A stretch of DNA of 64,000 nucleotides from Caproicibacter sp047777415 (GTDB taxonomy: Bacteria; Bacillota; Clostridia; Oscillospirales; Acutalibacteraceae). Positions 35,210-44,114 of this stretch are shown piece by piece. The translations under genes were made by a program, and so were the position numbers. Location: assembly GCA_047777415.1 (NCBI GenBank), contig JBKEEO010000002.1, positions 744,001-808,000 of the forward strand, written 5' to 3'. Below the pieces are notes generated by a model. That model made no database searches, had not been told where the DNA came from, and saw nothing but the letters and a program-made list of their open reading frames with translations. Positions within the stretch are counted from its first letter, which is position 1. Each line of letters begins with the position of its first letter.

Positions 35210-35518
35210 CTAACGTTCTAACTGATCTGCATTCGCTGGATTGTCCGATACGAGAATATCGGAAAATTCTTTATGCCTTGCAAACCAACTTTTGGCATAT
35301 GAACAAGTCAACACTGCTCTTTTTCCTTCTGTCCGCAGGATTTTGGCCGTTTCTTCCAAAAGGCGAGATGCAACTCCCTGCCCGCGGAGGGAGTCATCGA
35401 CAAATGTGTGATTAATATCTACAATTCCATCGCGAATTTCTGGAAATGTTACTTCCGCAACGACCTTATGATTTTGATCCACAGAGTAGATTCGTTCCGG
35501 CTCATAGTTTAGATTCAT
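35210..35518 (-). CDS. GNAT-family N-acetyltransferase (YjdJ-like)
   Basis: 102-aa short GNAT domain. Seen: VVAEVTFPEIRDGIVDINHTFVDDSLRGQGVASRLLEE, where RGQGVAS is the acetyl-CoA loop (motif A), followed by CSYAKSWFARHKEF. Length fits the YjdJ/Yeast-GNN1-like short N-acetyltransferases. ATG 35518 is preferred, with AGGTG 7 nt upstream; the frame extends upstream to 35602 without a site. Substrate unknown. Confidence 0.85.
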   Translation of the reverse strand: MNLNYEPERIYSVDQNHKVVAEVTFPEIRDGIVDINHTFVDDSLRGQGVASRLLEETAKILRTEGKRAVLTCSYAKSWFARHKEFSDILVSDNPANADQLER

Positions 35519-35571
35519 TTTTAAACACCTCATAGTACAGTATAACACGCAAAAATTCCCTTTAAAAGCGC

Positions 35572-35597
35572 AGCACCCGACATTGTTGTCGGGTGCT
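35572..35597. repeat. Hairpin, copy 1 of a repeated stem-loop
   Basis: Perfect 10-bp stem AGCACCCGAC / GTCGGGTGCT, loop ATTGTT. A near-identical stem-loop occurs at 58934-58960. The A-run and CTCAAAA flanks suggest a possible terminator, but recurrence suggests a dispersed repeat. Confidence 0.6.
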
Positions 35598-35823
35598 CTC
35601 AAAATTATGCTTAATCCAACTTGTCACTTAAGTTAAGCCCCAGTAGAAGAGCGTGTCCGTAATATTTTGTGTAAATCAGAACTCAATTCAGATAATAACT
35701 TATGTGTTTTTTGATTTGCAAAGTGAATCAAAAGGTTAGCATGGCTCTTATTATCCTATTTTCCTCAAAGCTGCCGAGGCATGTTTGCGAAGCGTAAATG
35801 CCAAAACAACTCTACTGAATGAG

Positions 35824-36000
35824 TTAACAACAAAATTAAGGTGCTCAAACGCAATGCCTACGGTTGCCGTAATTTTCTTCGTTTCCGTAATCGTATTCTT
35901 TTCACATATTCAATAATTCAACGAAAAGTGGAGCAGCTTAACGCCGCTCCAATACGGTGTTTCCTTTTTGGGTATCCCTAACAATTGACGTAGAGCTTAA
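35824..36000 (+). pseudogene. Remnant of an ISL3-family transposase (C-terminal part)
   Basis: In frame: NNKIKVLKRNAYGCRNFLRF then RNRILFTYS, closely matching the C-terminal ISL3 signature (N-x-K-I-K-x-x-K-R-x-x-Y-G-x-x-N-F-x-x-F-x-x-R-I). A stop precedes it in the same frame. The end resembles the remnant at 22600-22770 (both continue APIR-x-F and then an ACxATTGAyrTAGAG-type tail). Confidence 0.75.
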
Positions 36001-36052
36001 AGTCCCCATAAATCACCGTAAAATTCAGTGTTCATGCTGGTTTTCTCTACAC

Positions 36053-36100
36053 CGAGATAACAAGACTTGAACCTGTGACATTCTGCTCCCAGCAGTTTTC
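36053..36100 (-). other. tRNA-like 3' fragment (T-arm and possible variable arm)
   Basis: On the minus strand: stem-loop CTGCT-GGG-AGCAG (like the long variable arm of a class II tRNA), then ACAGG-TTCAAGT-CTTGT, a valid five-pair T-arm with a canonical TTCAAGT loop, then TATCTCG as a possible acceptor strand. No matching D/anticodon arms or 5' acceptor (CGAGATA) was found, and no CCA follows. Interpreted as a tRNA gene fragment, possibly left by an integrative element; not a functional tRNA. Confidence 0.35.
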
Positions 36101-36259
36101 GTTATGAATACCGCCATTTTCTATTGCTAAACGCAGAAGTTGATTCAATTTAGAACAGCTAAATGTTGTATGTGCTGTTCTCTATCGGATATTGGCAATG
36201 ATATTTCAGATACATACAGCACAATAAGCACATACAAATAACTTAATAAATAATGGTCA

Positions 36260-37582
36260 TCACAGTATCATTTGATCTTTCTCTAAATCATCATAAATGA
36301 TTCCCGGCCCATATGGAGCAAGCCGCACCATAATATAATCACACGTACAGTTGTCCCCGGTTTGCTTTGCAAACGTCCAAAGTTTTTTGCACATTTGACG
36401 AATGACCGGTTTGTTTTCAGGAAGATTCACCACATTATGTAATTCATTCGGATCATTTTCCAAATCATAGAGTTCATCATAATCGAACGCGTTGTATACA
36501 TATTTCCACTTTTTGTTCCAAACAGCACGCTGAATGCCATACACTTCGTTACCGTTCGTCTGTGTAAAATGTTCAGAACGCCACCTTGTCGGAGGATTCC
36601 CCTGAAGAAATCCCAACAACGAATGTCCTACCATCTGTGTCGGACGCTTGATTCCGGCGATTTCCAGAAGAGTTGTTGCAAAATCCGCCATTGAAATCAA
36701 AGAATCTATCTGTATATTTTGGCGGATACCGCATCCACCCATAATTGCACAGATATTATAAGCTTCACGAAAGCATGGCAAGCCCTTGGCCCATAATCCA
36801 TGTGCTCCCATGTAATCCCCATGATCCGTTAGGTAAAGCACAATGGTATTTTCCCACATGCCATTCCGTTCAACCGCATCCAATACTCTGCCAAACAGTG
36901 CATCCTCATAGGACACAAAAGCAAGATATCGGCGAATGCTTTCACGATGTTCTTCTTCTGTAAGCGCAAATTGCTCTCTGGTACGGCGGTATAATGCCGG
37001 TTTGTCAAGCATGGAGTCAAAAAAGCTTTCCGGCAGACGAATATCATCCCTATTGTAGAGATCCAAAAATTCACGTGGGGGTGAATAAGGATCGTGCGGA
37101 CCTGTTGTGCCAATGTATAAAAATAACGGTTTTTTTCCGTCATGGTGATCTAACTCATTGCATGCCAGTTCAACCGTCGTACTATCACCAAAAGGATTTT
37201 CATCGATTCCAAATTGGCTGTAATGTGGATATCCCTCTTTTATGATTCGCCCAAAGGTCTTTGTTTCATTAGGACCGTCCAGTTTACTGGGATCATTGTA
37301 CAGATGAATCCAATCGTTGTGCGAAGGGCGATTCTCTCGTTTGCGTCTGCCGTAATTGGAGATATACTCTCTGAGCACGGTGTCGAATCCCCTATCCTCC
37401 GGCCCTTCATATGCACTCACATGCCATTTGCCTGCAAAAACTGTACGATAACCATTCTTTTGCAGTAATTCAGGAAACAGCTGAATGCCATCGTATAATC
37501 CATGGGAAAGCGCGTTGTCCACTTCTACATTGTTCCATACCCCATGCTGTAGCCATCGTAGTTCTCCGGTAAAATGCGACAA
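36260..37582 (-). pseudogene. Sulfatase, 5'-truncated (lacks the formylglycine site)
   Basis: 440-codon frame of the arylsulfatase/alkaline-phosphatase superfamily. It begins at TTG with SHFTGELRWLQHGVWNN, which corresponds to the segment just after the C-x-[PA]-x-R formylglycine site in complete sulfatases; the N-terminal strand with the Asp pair and the nucleophile Cys are absent. A TAA stop lies four codons upstream in frame. Downstream features are intact: NGYRTVFAGKWHVSA, TTGPHDPYSPP, IVLYLTDHGDYMGAHGLWAKG and the C-terminal DLENDPNELHN. No ribosome binding site precedes the TTG. Without the formylglycine residue it cannot hydrolyse sulfate esters by the usual mechanism. Confidence 0.8.
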
Positions 37583-37604
37583 TAATATTTAACTTTGCGG
37601 ATAT

Positions 37605-37632
37605 ATTATAGCTGAAATATTCACTCGTGCAA
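37605..37632 (-). promoter_or_regulatory. Promoter in front of the truncated sulfatase
   Basis: On the minus strand TTGCAC, 16-bp spacer, TATAAT. The start point would fall about 15 nt before the truncated frame, leaving no room for a ribosome binding site; this suggests a deletion has joined the promoter region to the middle of the gene. Confidence 0.6.
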
Positions 37633-38094
37633 ATACTTTTTCAAATTTTTCCACTTAAAGTAAATACATCAGAAATCAATATTACCATATTTTGTGCGTA
37701 TACCGTCGCAATATACGAAACAGCGTAGAATAAATCTTGCATCACGATACTAAAAGTTATCCCTTTGTTTCGTAATTTCGACATCATTCAATACATCCTG
37801 CCCATCCGAATATCCGATTGTTGAAAGCTGTATGATACTGACTTTTCAAAGTGTTTGTGATAAAATGAAAAAAAGATACTGGAATATACAATATGAACGT
37901 TACCTACCCGTTAAAAACCTTATTGTTGAAGCCACACCGAAAACAGTACCGAATAAAAGCATTCACCGTTCTCATCAAAATTAAAGCTGCAAAATTAATA
38001 ACACATTTTGATTATCATGATTTGTGAGGGAACTGCAAGCAAGTGTTCTTTCTCAGTAAATTATTGAAACACTTTCAAAAAGGAGGACTTTTTT
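37633..38094. other. Intergenic region before the maturase gene
   Basis: About 460 bp, AT-rich. A 39-codon frame (ATG 37865 to TAA 37984, beginning MKKRYWNIQYERYLPVKN) has no ribosome binding site and is not called. The strong AAGGAGGA of the maturase lies at the right end. Nothing else recognised. Confidence 0.45.
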
Positions 38095-39216
38095 ATGCCA
38101 CCAATCAGCTTGTTAATTAAACCTGCTTCGTCCAGCTGCAACCTGCAATGTACATACTGCTTTTATCGTTCATTGTCAGAATCCCGAAACGTAGCCTGCT
38201 ATGGAATGATGGACGAAAATTTACTTGAACAAATTGTAAAAAAGACGCTTGCTTATGCGGATGGTTCTGCCACATTTGCATTTCAGGGCGGCGAACCCAC
38301 ATTAGCCGGTTTGGATTTTTTCAAAAAGCTGCTCGAATTTGAAAAGAAATACAATATCAATCAAGTAAAAATCCAGAATAATATTCAGACAAACGGCATT
38401 GCCATTGATGAACATTGGGGAGAATTTTTGGCTAAGAATCATTTCTTAATCGGCATCAGTCTTGATGGTCCAAAAGAAATTCACGATGCAAATCGAGTTG
38501 ATAACCGTGGCATGGGTTCCTATAACAGAGTAATGCAGACAATTCGCATTTTTGATCGATTCCATGTGGAATACAATATTTTATGTGTGGTAAATAGCAT
38601 AACGGCACGGCACGCCCAAAAAATCTATGAATTTTTTAAGAAAAACCATTTTGATTATTTACAATTTATTCCCTGCTTGGACCCGTTGGAAGAACAGCCC
38701 GGACAAAAAAAGTATTCATTGACCCCGGAAAAATACGCCTATTTTTTGAAAACACTGTTCAATCTTTGGTATAAGGATTTCCAAGATGGCAGAATGATCA
38801 GTATCCGGTATTTTGATAACTTAATCGGCATGCTCATGGGGTATGCGCCGGAATCATGCGGCATGTCCGGCCACTGTCAGTGTCAGTATGTAATTGAGGC
38901 GGACGGAGGTGTGTATCCCTGCGATTATTATGTTACGGATGAGTGGCGGTTAGGAAACATATCTGACAACGAATTTGGGGATTTTACCCGTACACCTCAG
39001 TTTAAAAAATTCATTCAAGATTCCACCTATATTTCGCCTGAGTGTACCAAATGCAAATGGTTCCATATTTGTCGGGGCGGCTGTCGCCGAAACAGAGAAC
39101 CATTTCAGGACGGAAAACCCAAACTGAATTATTTCTGCAAATCTTATCAGGAGTTTTTTGAGGAGGCTATGCCGCGATTGCAAAAGATTGCTTTATCTTT
39201 AAGAATGGGTAGGTAG
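38095..39216 (+). CDS. Anaerobic sulfatase-maturating enzyme (anSME), radical SAM
   Basis: 373-aa radical-SAM enzyme that oxidises the active-site Cys (or Ser) of sulfatases to C-alpha-formylglycine without oxygen. The SAM cluster is C15-x3-C19-x2-C22 (SCNLQCTYCFYR), followed by FAFQGGEPTLAGLDFF. The C-terminal SPASM-like region supplies auxiliary-cluster cysteines: ESCGMSGHCQCQYVIEADGG, YPCDYYV, and SPECTKCKWFHICRGGCRRNRE. The motif set and length match anSMEs. AAGGAGGA precedes the ATG. Flanked by one broken and one intact sulfatase gene; the intact one (44473) has a CSPSR site and is the likely client. Confidence 0.93.
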   Translation: MPPISLLIKPASSSCNLQCTYCFYRSLSESRNVACYGMMDENLLEQIVKKTLAYADGSATFAFQGGEPTLAGLDFFKKLLEFEKKYNINQVKIQNNIQTNGIAIDEHWGEFLAKNHFLIGISLDGPKEIHDANRVDNRGMGSYNRVMQTIRIFDRFHVEYNILCVVNSITARHAQKIYEFFKKNHFDYLQFIPCLDPLEEQPGQKKYSLTPEKYAYFLKTLFNLWYKDFQDGRMISIRYFDNLIGMLMGYAPESCGMSGHCQCQYVIEADGGVYPCDYYVTDEWRLGNISDNEFGDFTRTPQFKKFIQDSTYISPECTKCKWFHICRGGCRRNREPFQDGKPKLNYFCKSYQEFFEEAMPRLQKIALSLRMGR

Positions 39217-39613
39217 GGCCAGATAGATTACAGTCAAGTTTGCATTTTCGAAAACAGCTAAAAATCCATTTAGACTATAATAAGTTGTGTTTCTGTAAGA
39301 TGGAGCGGAAGATTCTCGTGCTTTTGGCGTCTCTCCGAAACTTGCCGCTCAAAAATTTTCTAGACTGATTGCCAAAACGACTAAACGAGGAAATCTGGCA
39401 CAGAACCAGAGGCAGTTGGAATGTTCCATTGTTTTTTACATCAGCGAGAATCAGTCGCTTTGACAGAGCAATTTTCGGACGCAAGACAAGCTAAAAATAT
39501 ACAGGCTGACTACACTCAACTTACGTCATCGTTTTCCCTGTTGACAGAGATGCATATACAGAGTAATAATATGAAAAGAAATCGCTGCAGTCAGAGAAAA
39601 GGAATGTGATATT
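39217..39613. other. Intergenic region between maturase and LacI regulator
   Basis: About 400 bp. Frames on either strand (for example the minus frame 39275-39484) show no recognisable domain or ribosome binding site. No terminator-like hairpin after the maturase was found. Function unknown. Confidence 0.4.
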
Positions 39614-40630
39614 TTGTCCGGAAGAGATAAAAAAGTAACGATTCGTGATGTCGCCGCCATGGCGGGTGTTTCTATCAGCACTGTTTCTAGATACTTGGAA
39701 AACCCTAAAAACGTGCGTCCTTTAACCGCCTATAATATCAAGAATGCAATTCGAGAGCTAAATTACGAACCAAATGTTTTTGCTCAGAGCCTAAAACGCG
39801 GGTATTCCAAAACAATCGGAATAATCATCCCCCATACCGAATTTTTCTTTGGGGATGTGTGTTCAATTGTCAGTGACTATTTTTACGAAAGAGGATATGT
39901 CACTTTCATCTGCCGAAGCGACAATGACGGAGAAAAGGAACGGTTCATCGTCCGGGAACTTCTCAATCAGGGAGTAGCCGGATTGATTATAACGCCGAGT
40001 GGACAAAACACTGCATATCTCAGATCGATTGCGCGGAATTATAAGAACATGGTCCTGTTCGACCGATATCACGACATTGGCTGTGATGCCGTGATTACGG
40101 GAGATTACGATCAGATCGCGTATAAATTAGCCAGCTTCGCCGTGAAAAAATTTGAATGCCGTCCTCTGTACACCATGTCCGGGTTTGAACAGGCATCCAG
40201 CAGTCAGATGGTAGCCAGAGGAACCGAGCGCGCATTTCAAGAGGCCGGGCGTGATATTTCTGAGCTGCATCAAATTTTTAACTGCGGGGTAATTGATAAT
40301 GTAGACAACACTATCCGAAGAATCCGTGAGGATCTCAAAAAAGGAAAGCACCCTGCTATTATTTTTTATGGCGCTAATTTTTTGGAGTCTGCCATCATGC
40401 TAATGAATAAATATGACAGAAAATTAATTCATCAGGTAGATATGGCGGGCTTCGCGGAGCAAGAAACCAAAAACAAACTCGGTGTATCTATTCCCTGCAT
40501 AATCAGAGATTTTAGAAAAATTGGCATCACATTGTCAGAGCATCTGTATAAAAAAATCACAGGTAAAATTCATTCTAACGGAGAAACAAAGATTTGCGTC
40601 CCGCCCGTTTATTATCTTGATAACAATTAA
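39614..40630 (+). CDS. LacI-family transcriptional regulator (transporter/sulfatase block)
   Basis: 338-aa LacI/GalR regulator. Helix-turn-helix at about residues 8-28 (VTIRDVAAMAGVSISTVSRYL) with the hinge-helix region following (NYEPNVFAQSLKRGYSKTIGII), then a periplasmic-binding-protein-like effector domain. The start is TTG 39614 behind AAAAGGA. A perfect 20-bp palindrome (40883-40902) and a second, partial site (40732-40747) lie just downstream in front of tctC and are its likely operators. The effector is probably the transported compound or a catabolite. Confidence 0.88.
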   Translation: MSGRDKKVTIRDVAAMAGVSISTVSRYLENPKNVRPLTAYNIKNAIRELNYEPNVFAQSLKRGYSKTIGIIIPHTEFFFGDVCSIVSDYFYERGYVTFICRSDNDGEKERFIVRELLNQGVAGLIITPSGQNTAYLRSIARNYKNMVLFDRYHDIGCDAVITGDYDQIAYKLASFAVKKFECRPLYTMSGFEQASSSQMVARGTERAFQEAGRDISELHQIFNCGVIDNVDNTIRRIREDLKKGKHPAIIFYGANFLESAIMLMNKYDRKLIHQVDMAGFAEQETKNKLGVSIPCIIRDFRKIGITLSEHLYKKITGKIHSNGETKICVPPVYYLDNN

Positions 40631-40731
40631 AATTCATAATTTGTAAAAATAACGGGTATGCTTTCACAGGAGAGAACGCCCAGAGGGGCAATATGCAGTT
40701 GCTTTTGTTTGCTTGAGTGCTGGAATCAAAA

Positions 40732-40747
40732 ATGAAAACGTTTCTAT
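40732..40747. promoter_or_regulatory. Upstream partial LacI operator
   Basis: ATGAAAACGTTTCTAT shares the centre GAAAACGTTT with the perfect operator at 40883 but is degenerate in its right arm. The centres are about 153 bp apart, so a looped repression complex is possible. Confidence 0.5.
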
Positions 40748-40825
40748 TCTATCTTATCACTCGTAATTAACAATATTTAAGCAAATTTAATATTAATTTG
40801 CATATAAATTGATTATTTATCATAA

Positions 40826-40853
40826 TTGACGCCAGTAATTGTAAGTATATACT
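40826..40853 (+). promoter_or_regulatory. Promoter of tctCBA
   Basis: TTGACG (40826-40831), 16-bp spacer, TATACT (40848-40853). The start near 40860 lies about 23 bp upstream of the palindromic operator, the arrangement expected for repression by roadblock. Confidence 0.7.
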
Positions 40854-40882
40854 GGATATAGCGATAAAACACCACAAAAATT

Positions 40883-40902
40883 ATATGAAAACGTTTTCAT
40901 AT
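40883..40902. promoter_or_regulatory. LacI-type operator upstream of tctC
   Basis: Perfect 20-bp palindrome ATATGAAAACGTTTTCATAT with the central CG typical of LacI-family operators. It also fits a catabolite-repression (cre/CcpA-like) site in part. It lies between the promoter and the tctC ribosome binding site. Confidence 0.85.
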
Positions 40903-40940
40903 TGGCGGTAAAATGCAAATGATGAAGGAGAGGAATTTGT

Positions 40941-41984
40941 ATGAAAAAAATCATATCTTTTGCACTAGCACTCATCATGACCTTATCTCTTGCAGCCTGT
41001 AGCTCAAACAGCTCTGCACAATCAGCAACAGAATCAAACGCACAGACTAGCAGTTCCCAGCAAAGCAACACCGAGCAAGGTTCGGATGCATCAAGCTGGA
41101 AGCCAGCTCACGACATAACTGTCCGCGTTCCAAAGGCAGCAGGTGGAGCCATGGATACCGTTACCCGCCTTGCAACATCGGGCTTAAATAAAACTTATGG
41201 TACCACTGTACTTGTCACTAATATGCCGGGAGCCAGCGGAGCGATTGCCGCAACGGATCTCTTAAACAAGCAACCGGATGTCTGTGAGCTAATGGCTAAC
41301 GGAATTGTTTTATACACACTTGCTCCACTGTTTAATCCCGATATCAAGATTAATATTGACGACTACAAATTTGTCAGCGGGCTCATTTCCGAAGACTTTA
41401 TTCTTTGTGTAAATGCCGCAAGCGGAATTAAGAACTGGGATGACCTGAAAGCATATGCAAAAAACAATCGAATTCTGGTTGGTTGTCAGTCTGCCGGTGA
41501 TTCCACACACATGCTCGCATCTGCTGTTTTTGGTGAAAGCGGCATTGAATGGGAAGCGGTTTCCTCTGACGGCAGCAGTAAGGACGTTCTGGCACTGGCT
41601 TCAAATGAGGTAAACGTTGCCATCGCATCAGAAAGCGTGTTTGCTCAGTATGTAGAAAGCGGCAAAGTAGTTCCAATTATGTGCTTTGGAAATGAAGATT
41701 ATACGGGTTATGAGGGCTATACGGTTCCTACCGCTCAAAGCCTAGGCTTTGACGGCGTACAATGGCAGTCCCTAAACTTCCTGTGTACTCGCGCAGAGGT
41801 CAGCGACTCTGATGTGGACGGGATGTATAATGCAATCAAAGCATACAGCGAAACAGATGAATTCAAAGATGCTTGTAAAAAAGCAAATATCAACTACTAT
41901 ATCTGTGACGGGGATACATGCAAGCAGATCATAACGGGTACAGAGTCATTTTGTAAGAAAATGTATGAAAAATACTATTCCTAA
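40941..41984 (+). CDS. tctC: Tripartite tricarboxylate-type transporter, substrate-binding lipoprotein (TctC/Bug family)
   Basis: 347-aa exported protein. Lipoprotein signal with lipobox ending at Cys20 (LSLAAC), then a Ser/Gln-rich linker. The mature part has the Bug-family opening ITVRVPKAAGGAMDTVTRLATSGLNK and VVTNMPGASGAIAATDLLNK-like block (VTNMPGASGA is diagnostic), with typical ligand-pocket strands later. The family binds di- and tricarboxylates and other organic anions. GGAGAGG precedes the ATG. First gene of tctC-tctB-tctA. Confidence 0.9.
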   Translation: MKKIISFALALIMTLSLAACSSNSSAQSATESNAQTSSSQQSNTEQGSDASSWKPAHDITVRVPKAAGGAMDTVTRLATSGLNKTYGTTVLVTNMPGASGAIAATDLLNKQPDVCELMANGIVLYTLAPLFNPDIKINIDDYKFVSGLISEDFILCVNAASGIKNWDDLKAYAKNNRILVGCQSAGDSTHMLASAVFGESGIEWEAVSSDGSSKDVLALASNEVNVAIASESVFAQYVESGKVVPIMCFGNEDYTGYEGYTVPTAQSLGFDGVQWQSLNFLCTRAEVSDSDVDGMYNAIKAYSETDEFKDACKKANINYYICDGDTCKQIITGTESFCKKMYEKYYS

Positions 41985-42113
41985 CCCTGTGCAAAATCAG
42001 GCACTTTAGGAAAAACCGGATTTTGACTGCAAAGGAAGATCTGCCGCTGGCATTTCCTTCAAAAAATTTATGCCCACCTGAAAAATCCAAAAGGAGAGTT
42101 TTACGGCTGAATT

Positions 42114-42578
42114 ATGAAAACGATTAAATATAGGTCAAATCTCTGGGGCGGCATTATCAGCATTATCTTGGGAGCAATAATTTACTTTATGGTACCCATA
42201 TATATCGGAACCGAACCCTCCGCAACCAAGTTGTATGGAATTACATCCCGCACAGTGCCCACCAGCATGGCTGTTTTGTTGATGATCTGCGGCGTAATTC
42301 TTTTGTTTCAGAGTCTTGTCCTCAAAAAGGATACAGTCAAGCAACTTGTACTGCGGCAAGAAATGCTAGCTTTACTTTATATTTCCATTCTTATCGTATC
42401 GCTCTTGATGTTCTCGCACAGCTTTATTCTTGCAATGCTATTTCTGGGCTTTGCCACACTTATAAGTCTCAGATGCAAAAAAGTCCTTTATTATATTATC
42501 GAAGCCGTCACGGTTTTTGCTCTATTTTTCATATTTAATAAATTTTTGCATGCTGGCCTACCGGCGTTGTTTTTTTAG
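42114..42578 (+). CDS. tctB: Tripartite tricarboxylate-type transporter, small membrane subunit (TctB)
   Basis: 154-aa protein with four predicted membrane segments (about 9-28, 43-64, 80-105, 125-148) and little else, matching TctB. The N-terminal strand-helix and charged loops are typical. AAAAGGAGAG lies 14-18 nt upstream of the ATG, rather distant. It lies between the binding protein and TctA in the expected gene order. Poorly conserved family, so the call relies on topology and neighbours. Confidence 0.85.
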   Translation: MKTIKYRSNLWGGIISIILGAIIYFMVPIYIGTEPSATKLYGITSRTVPTSMAVLLMICGVILLFQSLVLKKDTVKQLVLRQEMLALLYISILIVSLLMFSHSFILAMLFLGFATLISLRCKKVLYYIIEAVTVFALFFIFNKFLHAGLPALFF

Positions 42579-42599
42579 CAAGGAAGGTGAACAAAGATT

Positions 42600-44114
42600 A
42601 TGCTGCAATACATAACACAGGCTTTGCCTGAGGTTTTTACACTTCAAAATCTGATCTTAATCAACGTCGGTATGATGATAGGAATTATCTTCGGATCAAT
42701 TCCCGGGCTAAATGGAAATCTAGCAATTGTTGTTCTGATTCCCTTTACATTTCACATGGAAACAGTTTCTTCCATACTCATGCTGTGTTCCATCTTCTTT
42801 GGTTCCAATTTTGGCGGTTCAATCAGCGCAATTTTGATTAGTACCCCCGGAACCAATAATGCCGCAGCTACCATTTTGGATGGCTATCCGTTGGCGCAAA
42901 AAGGTTATCCAATGAAAGCTCTCAGCACCGCTCTGATTGCGTCCAGTTTCGGCGGCTTTTTCAGCGCGGTATGCCTGCTGTTTTTTTCCGTGCCTATCGC
43001 CAAAGCCGCCATGCTGATGCAGTCTCCCGAATACTTTATGATCTCGCTTTTCGGTTTGTCCATTATCATCTTCGTCAGCGGAAAAAATCTGGTAAAAGGT
43101 ATCATCAGCGGTGCCATCGGTATTTTGCTTTCCACGGTCGGTCTCGATAGTGTCAGTGGACTGACTCGGTTTACGTTTGGAAACATGTATTTGATGAACG
43201 GCTTATCCGTCGTAGCACTGCTTCTGGGAATGTTTGCAATTTCTCAAATGATTGAACGGGTAGTAAAACCGGAAGCCGTCAAAGCTTCCTTTTTGAAGAA
43301 ATCGGACGCCAACGATCGACTTAGCCGACAGGAAAAAAAGTCATTGGTTCCAACCATGCTTCGAGGTTCATTCATCGGCTCTTTAATTGGTGCGCTGCCC
43401 GGAACAGGTGGTGCCATCGCAGCATTCATTTCCTACAATGAAGCATCCCGCCGCGCAAAAAAGAACGAACACTTTGGTGAAGGGGAAATAAAAGGTATCG
43501 CTGCGTCGGAATCTGCGAACAACGGTGCCACCTGCTGTGTGTTGATTCCACTGCTGACTTTGGGAATTCCCGGTGATATTGTCGCTGCTACTCTGATGAG
43601 TGCTTTAACCATGCACGGTCTGATTGTTGGACCACAATTGTTTACTAACTCCGGTACAACTGTTTATGCCATAATTGTCGGCTGTCTTTTCGCCCAACTT
43701 TTCATGTTTCTTCAGGGCAAATATCTCCTCAAACTATTTGTTAAAACCACTCAGATACCATATGATTTGATGACTGCTCTGCTAGTAGTCATTTGTTGTG
43801 CCGGCGCATATTCCATCAACGGTATGGTCATCGATGTAATTGTCATGGTAATTTTCGGAATATTCGCTTATCTGACGATGATGGTTGATTACCCCACAGT
43901 GCCTTTTATACTCGGGTTGATCCTCGGGTCGACGGCGGAATCTTACCTGCGAAACAGCATGGTGGTTTTAAAAGGAAACTGGCTGGGATTCTTTCAACGT
44001 CCGGTGTGCGTAGCACTCATTATTATTTTGATTGCTATTTTTGTTCTTTCCAGAAGAAATGAGAAACGCAATAAGGAGGAAATCCAAAAACCTGCTCAAG
44101 AAAGCTGTGGATGA
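42600..44114 (+). CDS. tctA: Tripartite tricarboxylate-type transporter, large membrane subunit (TctA)
   Basis: 504-aa transporter with about 11-12 membrane segments and the two repeated TctA glycine signatures: GIIFGSIPGLNGNLAIVVLIP near residue 26 and GSLIGALPGTGGAIAAFISY near residue 262, the latter followed by the GIAASESANNGATC motif. It imports an organic anion using a cation gradient, working with the TctC-like binding protein. AAGGAAGG precedes the ATG. Intact. Substrate unknown; co-location with a sulfatase and maturase suggests a sulfated or acidic organic compound (inference). Confidence 0.93.
   Translation: MLQYITQALPEVFTLQNLILINVGMMIGIIFGSIPGLNGNLAIVVLIPFTFHMETVSSILMLCSIFFGSNFGGSISAILISTPGTNNAAATILDGYPLAQKGYPMKALSTALIASSFGGFFSAVCLLFFSVPIAKAAMLMQSPEYFMISLFGLSIIIFVSGKNLVKGIISGAIGILLSTVGLDSVSGLTRFTFGNMYLMNGLSVVALLLGMFAISQMIERVVKPEAVKASFLKKSDANDRLSRQEKKSLVPTMLRGSFIGSLIGALPGTGGAIAAFISYNEASRRAKKNEHFGEGEIKGIAASESANNGATCCVLIPLLTLGIPGDIVAATLMSALTMHGLIVGPQLFTNSGTTVYAIIVGCLFAQLFMFLQGKYLLKLFVKTTQIPYDLMTALLVVICCAGAYSINGMVIDVIVMVIFGIFAYLTMMVDYPTVPFILGLILGSTAESYLRNSMVVLKGNWLGFFQRPVCVALIIILIAIFVLSRRNEKRNKEEIQKPAQESCG

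Larger units (their letters stand above)
35598..36259. other. Gene-poor region with remnants
   Basis: About 660 bp with no intact gene. It holds an ISL3-type transposase remnant (35824-36000) and a tRNA-like 3' fragment on the minus strand (36053-36100). The rest is unrecognised. It forms the left boundary of the sulfatase/carbohydrate region. Confidence 0.5.

Noticed and set aside
38117..38302. Minus-strand frame beside the maturase
   Set aside because: Antisense to the radical SAM gene and without start signals.
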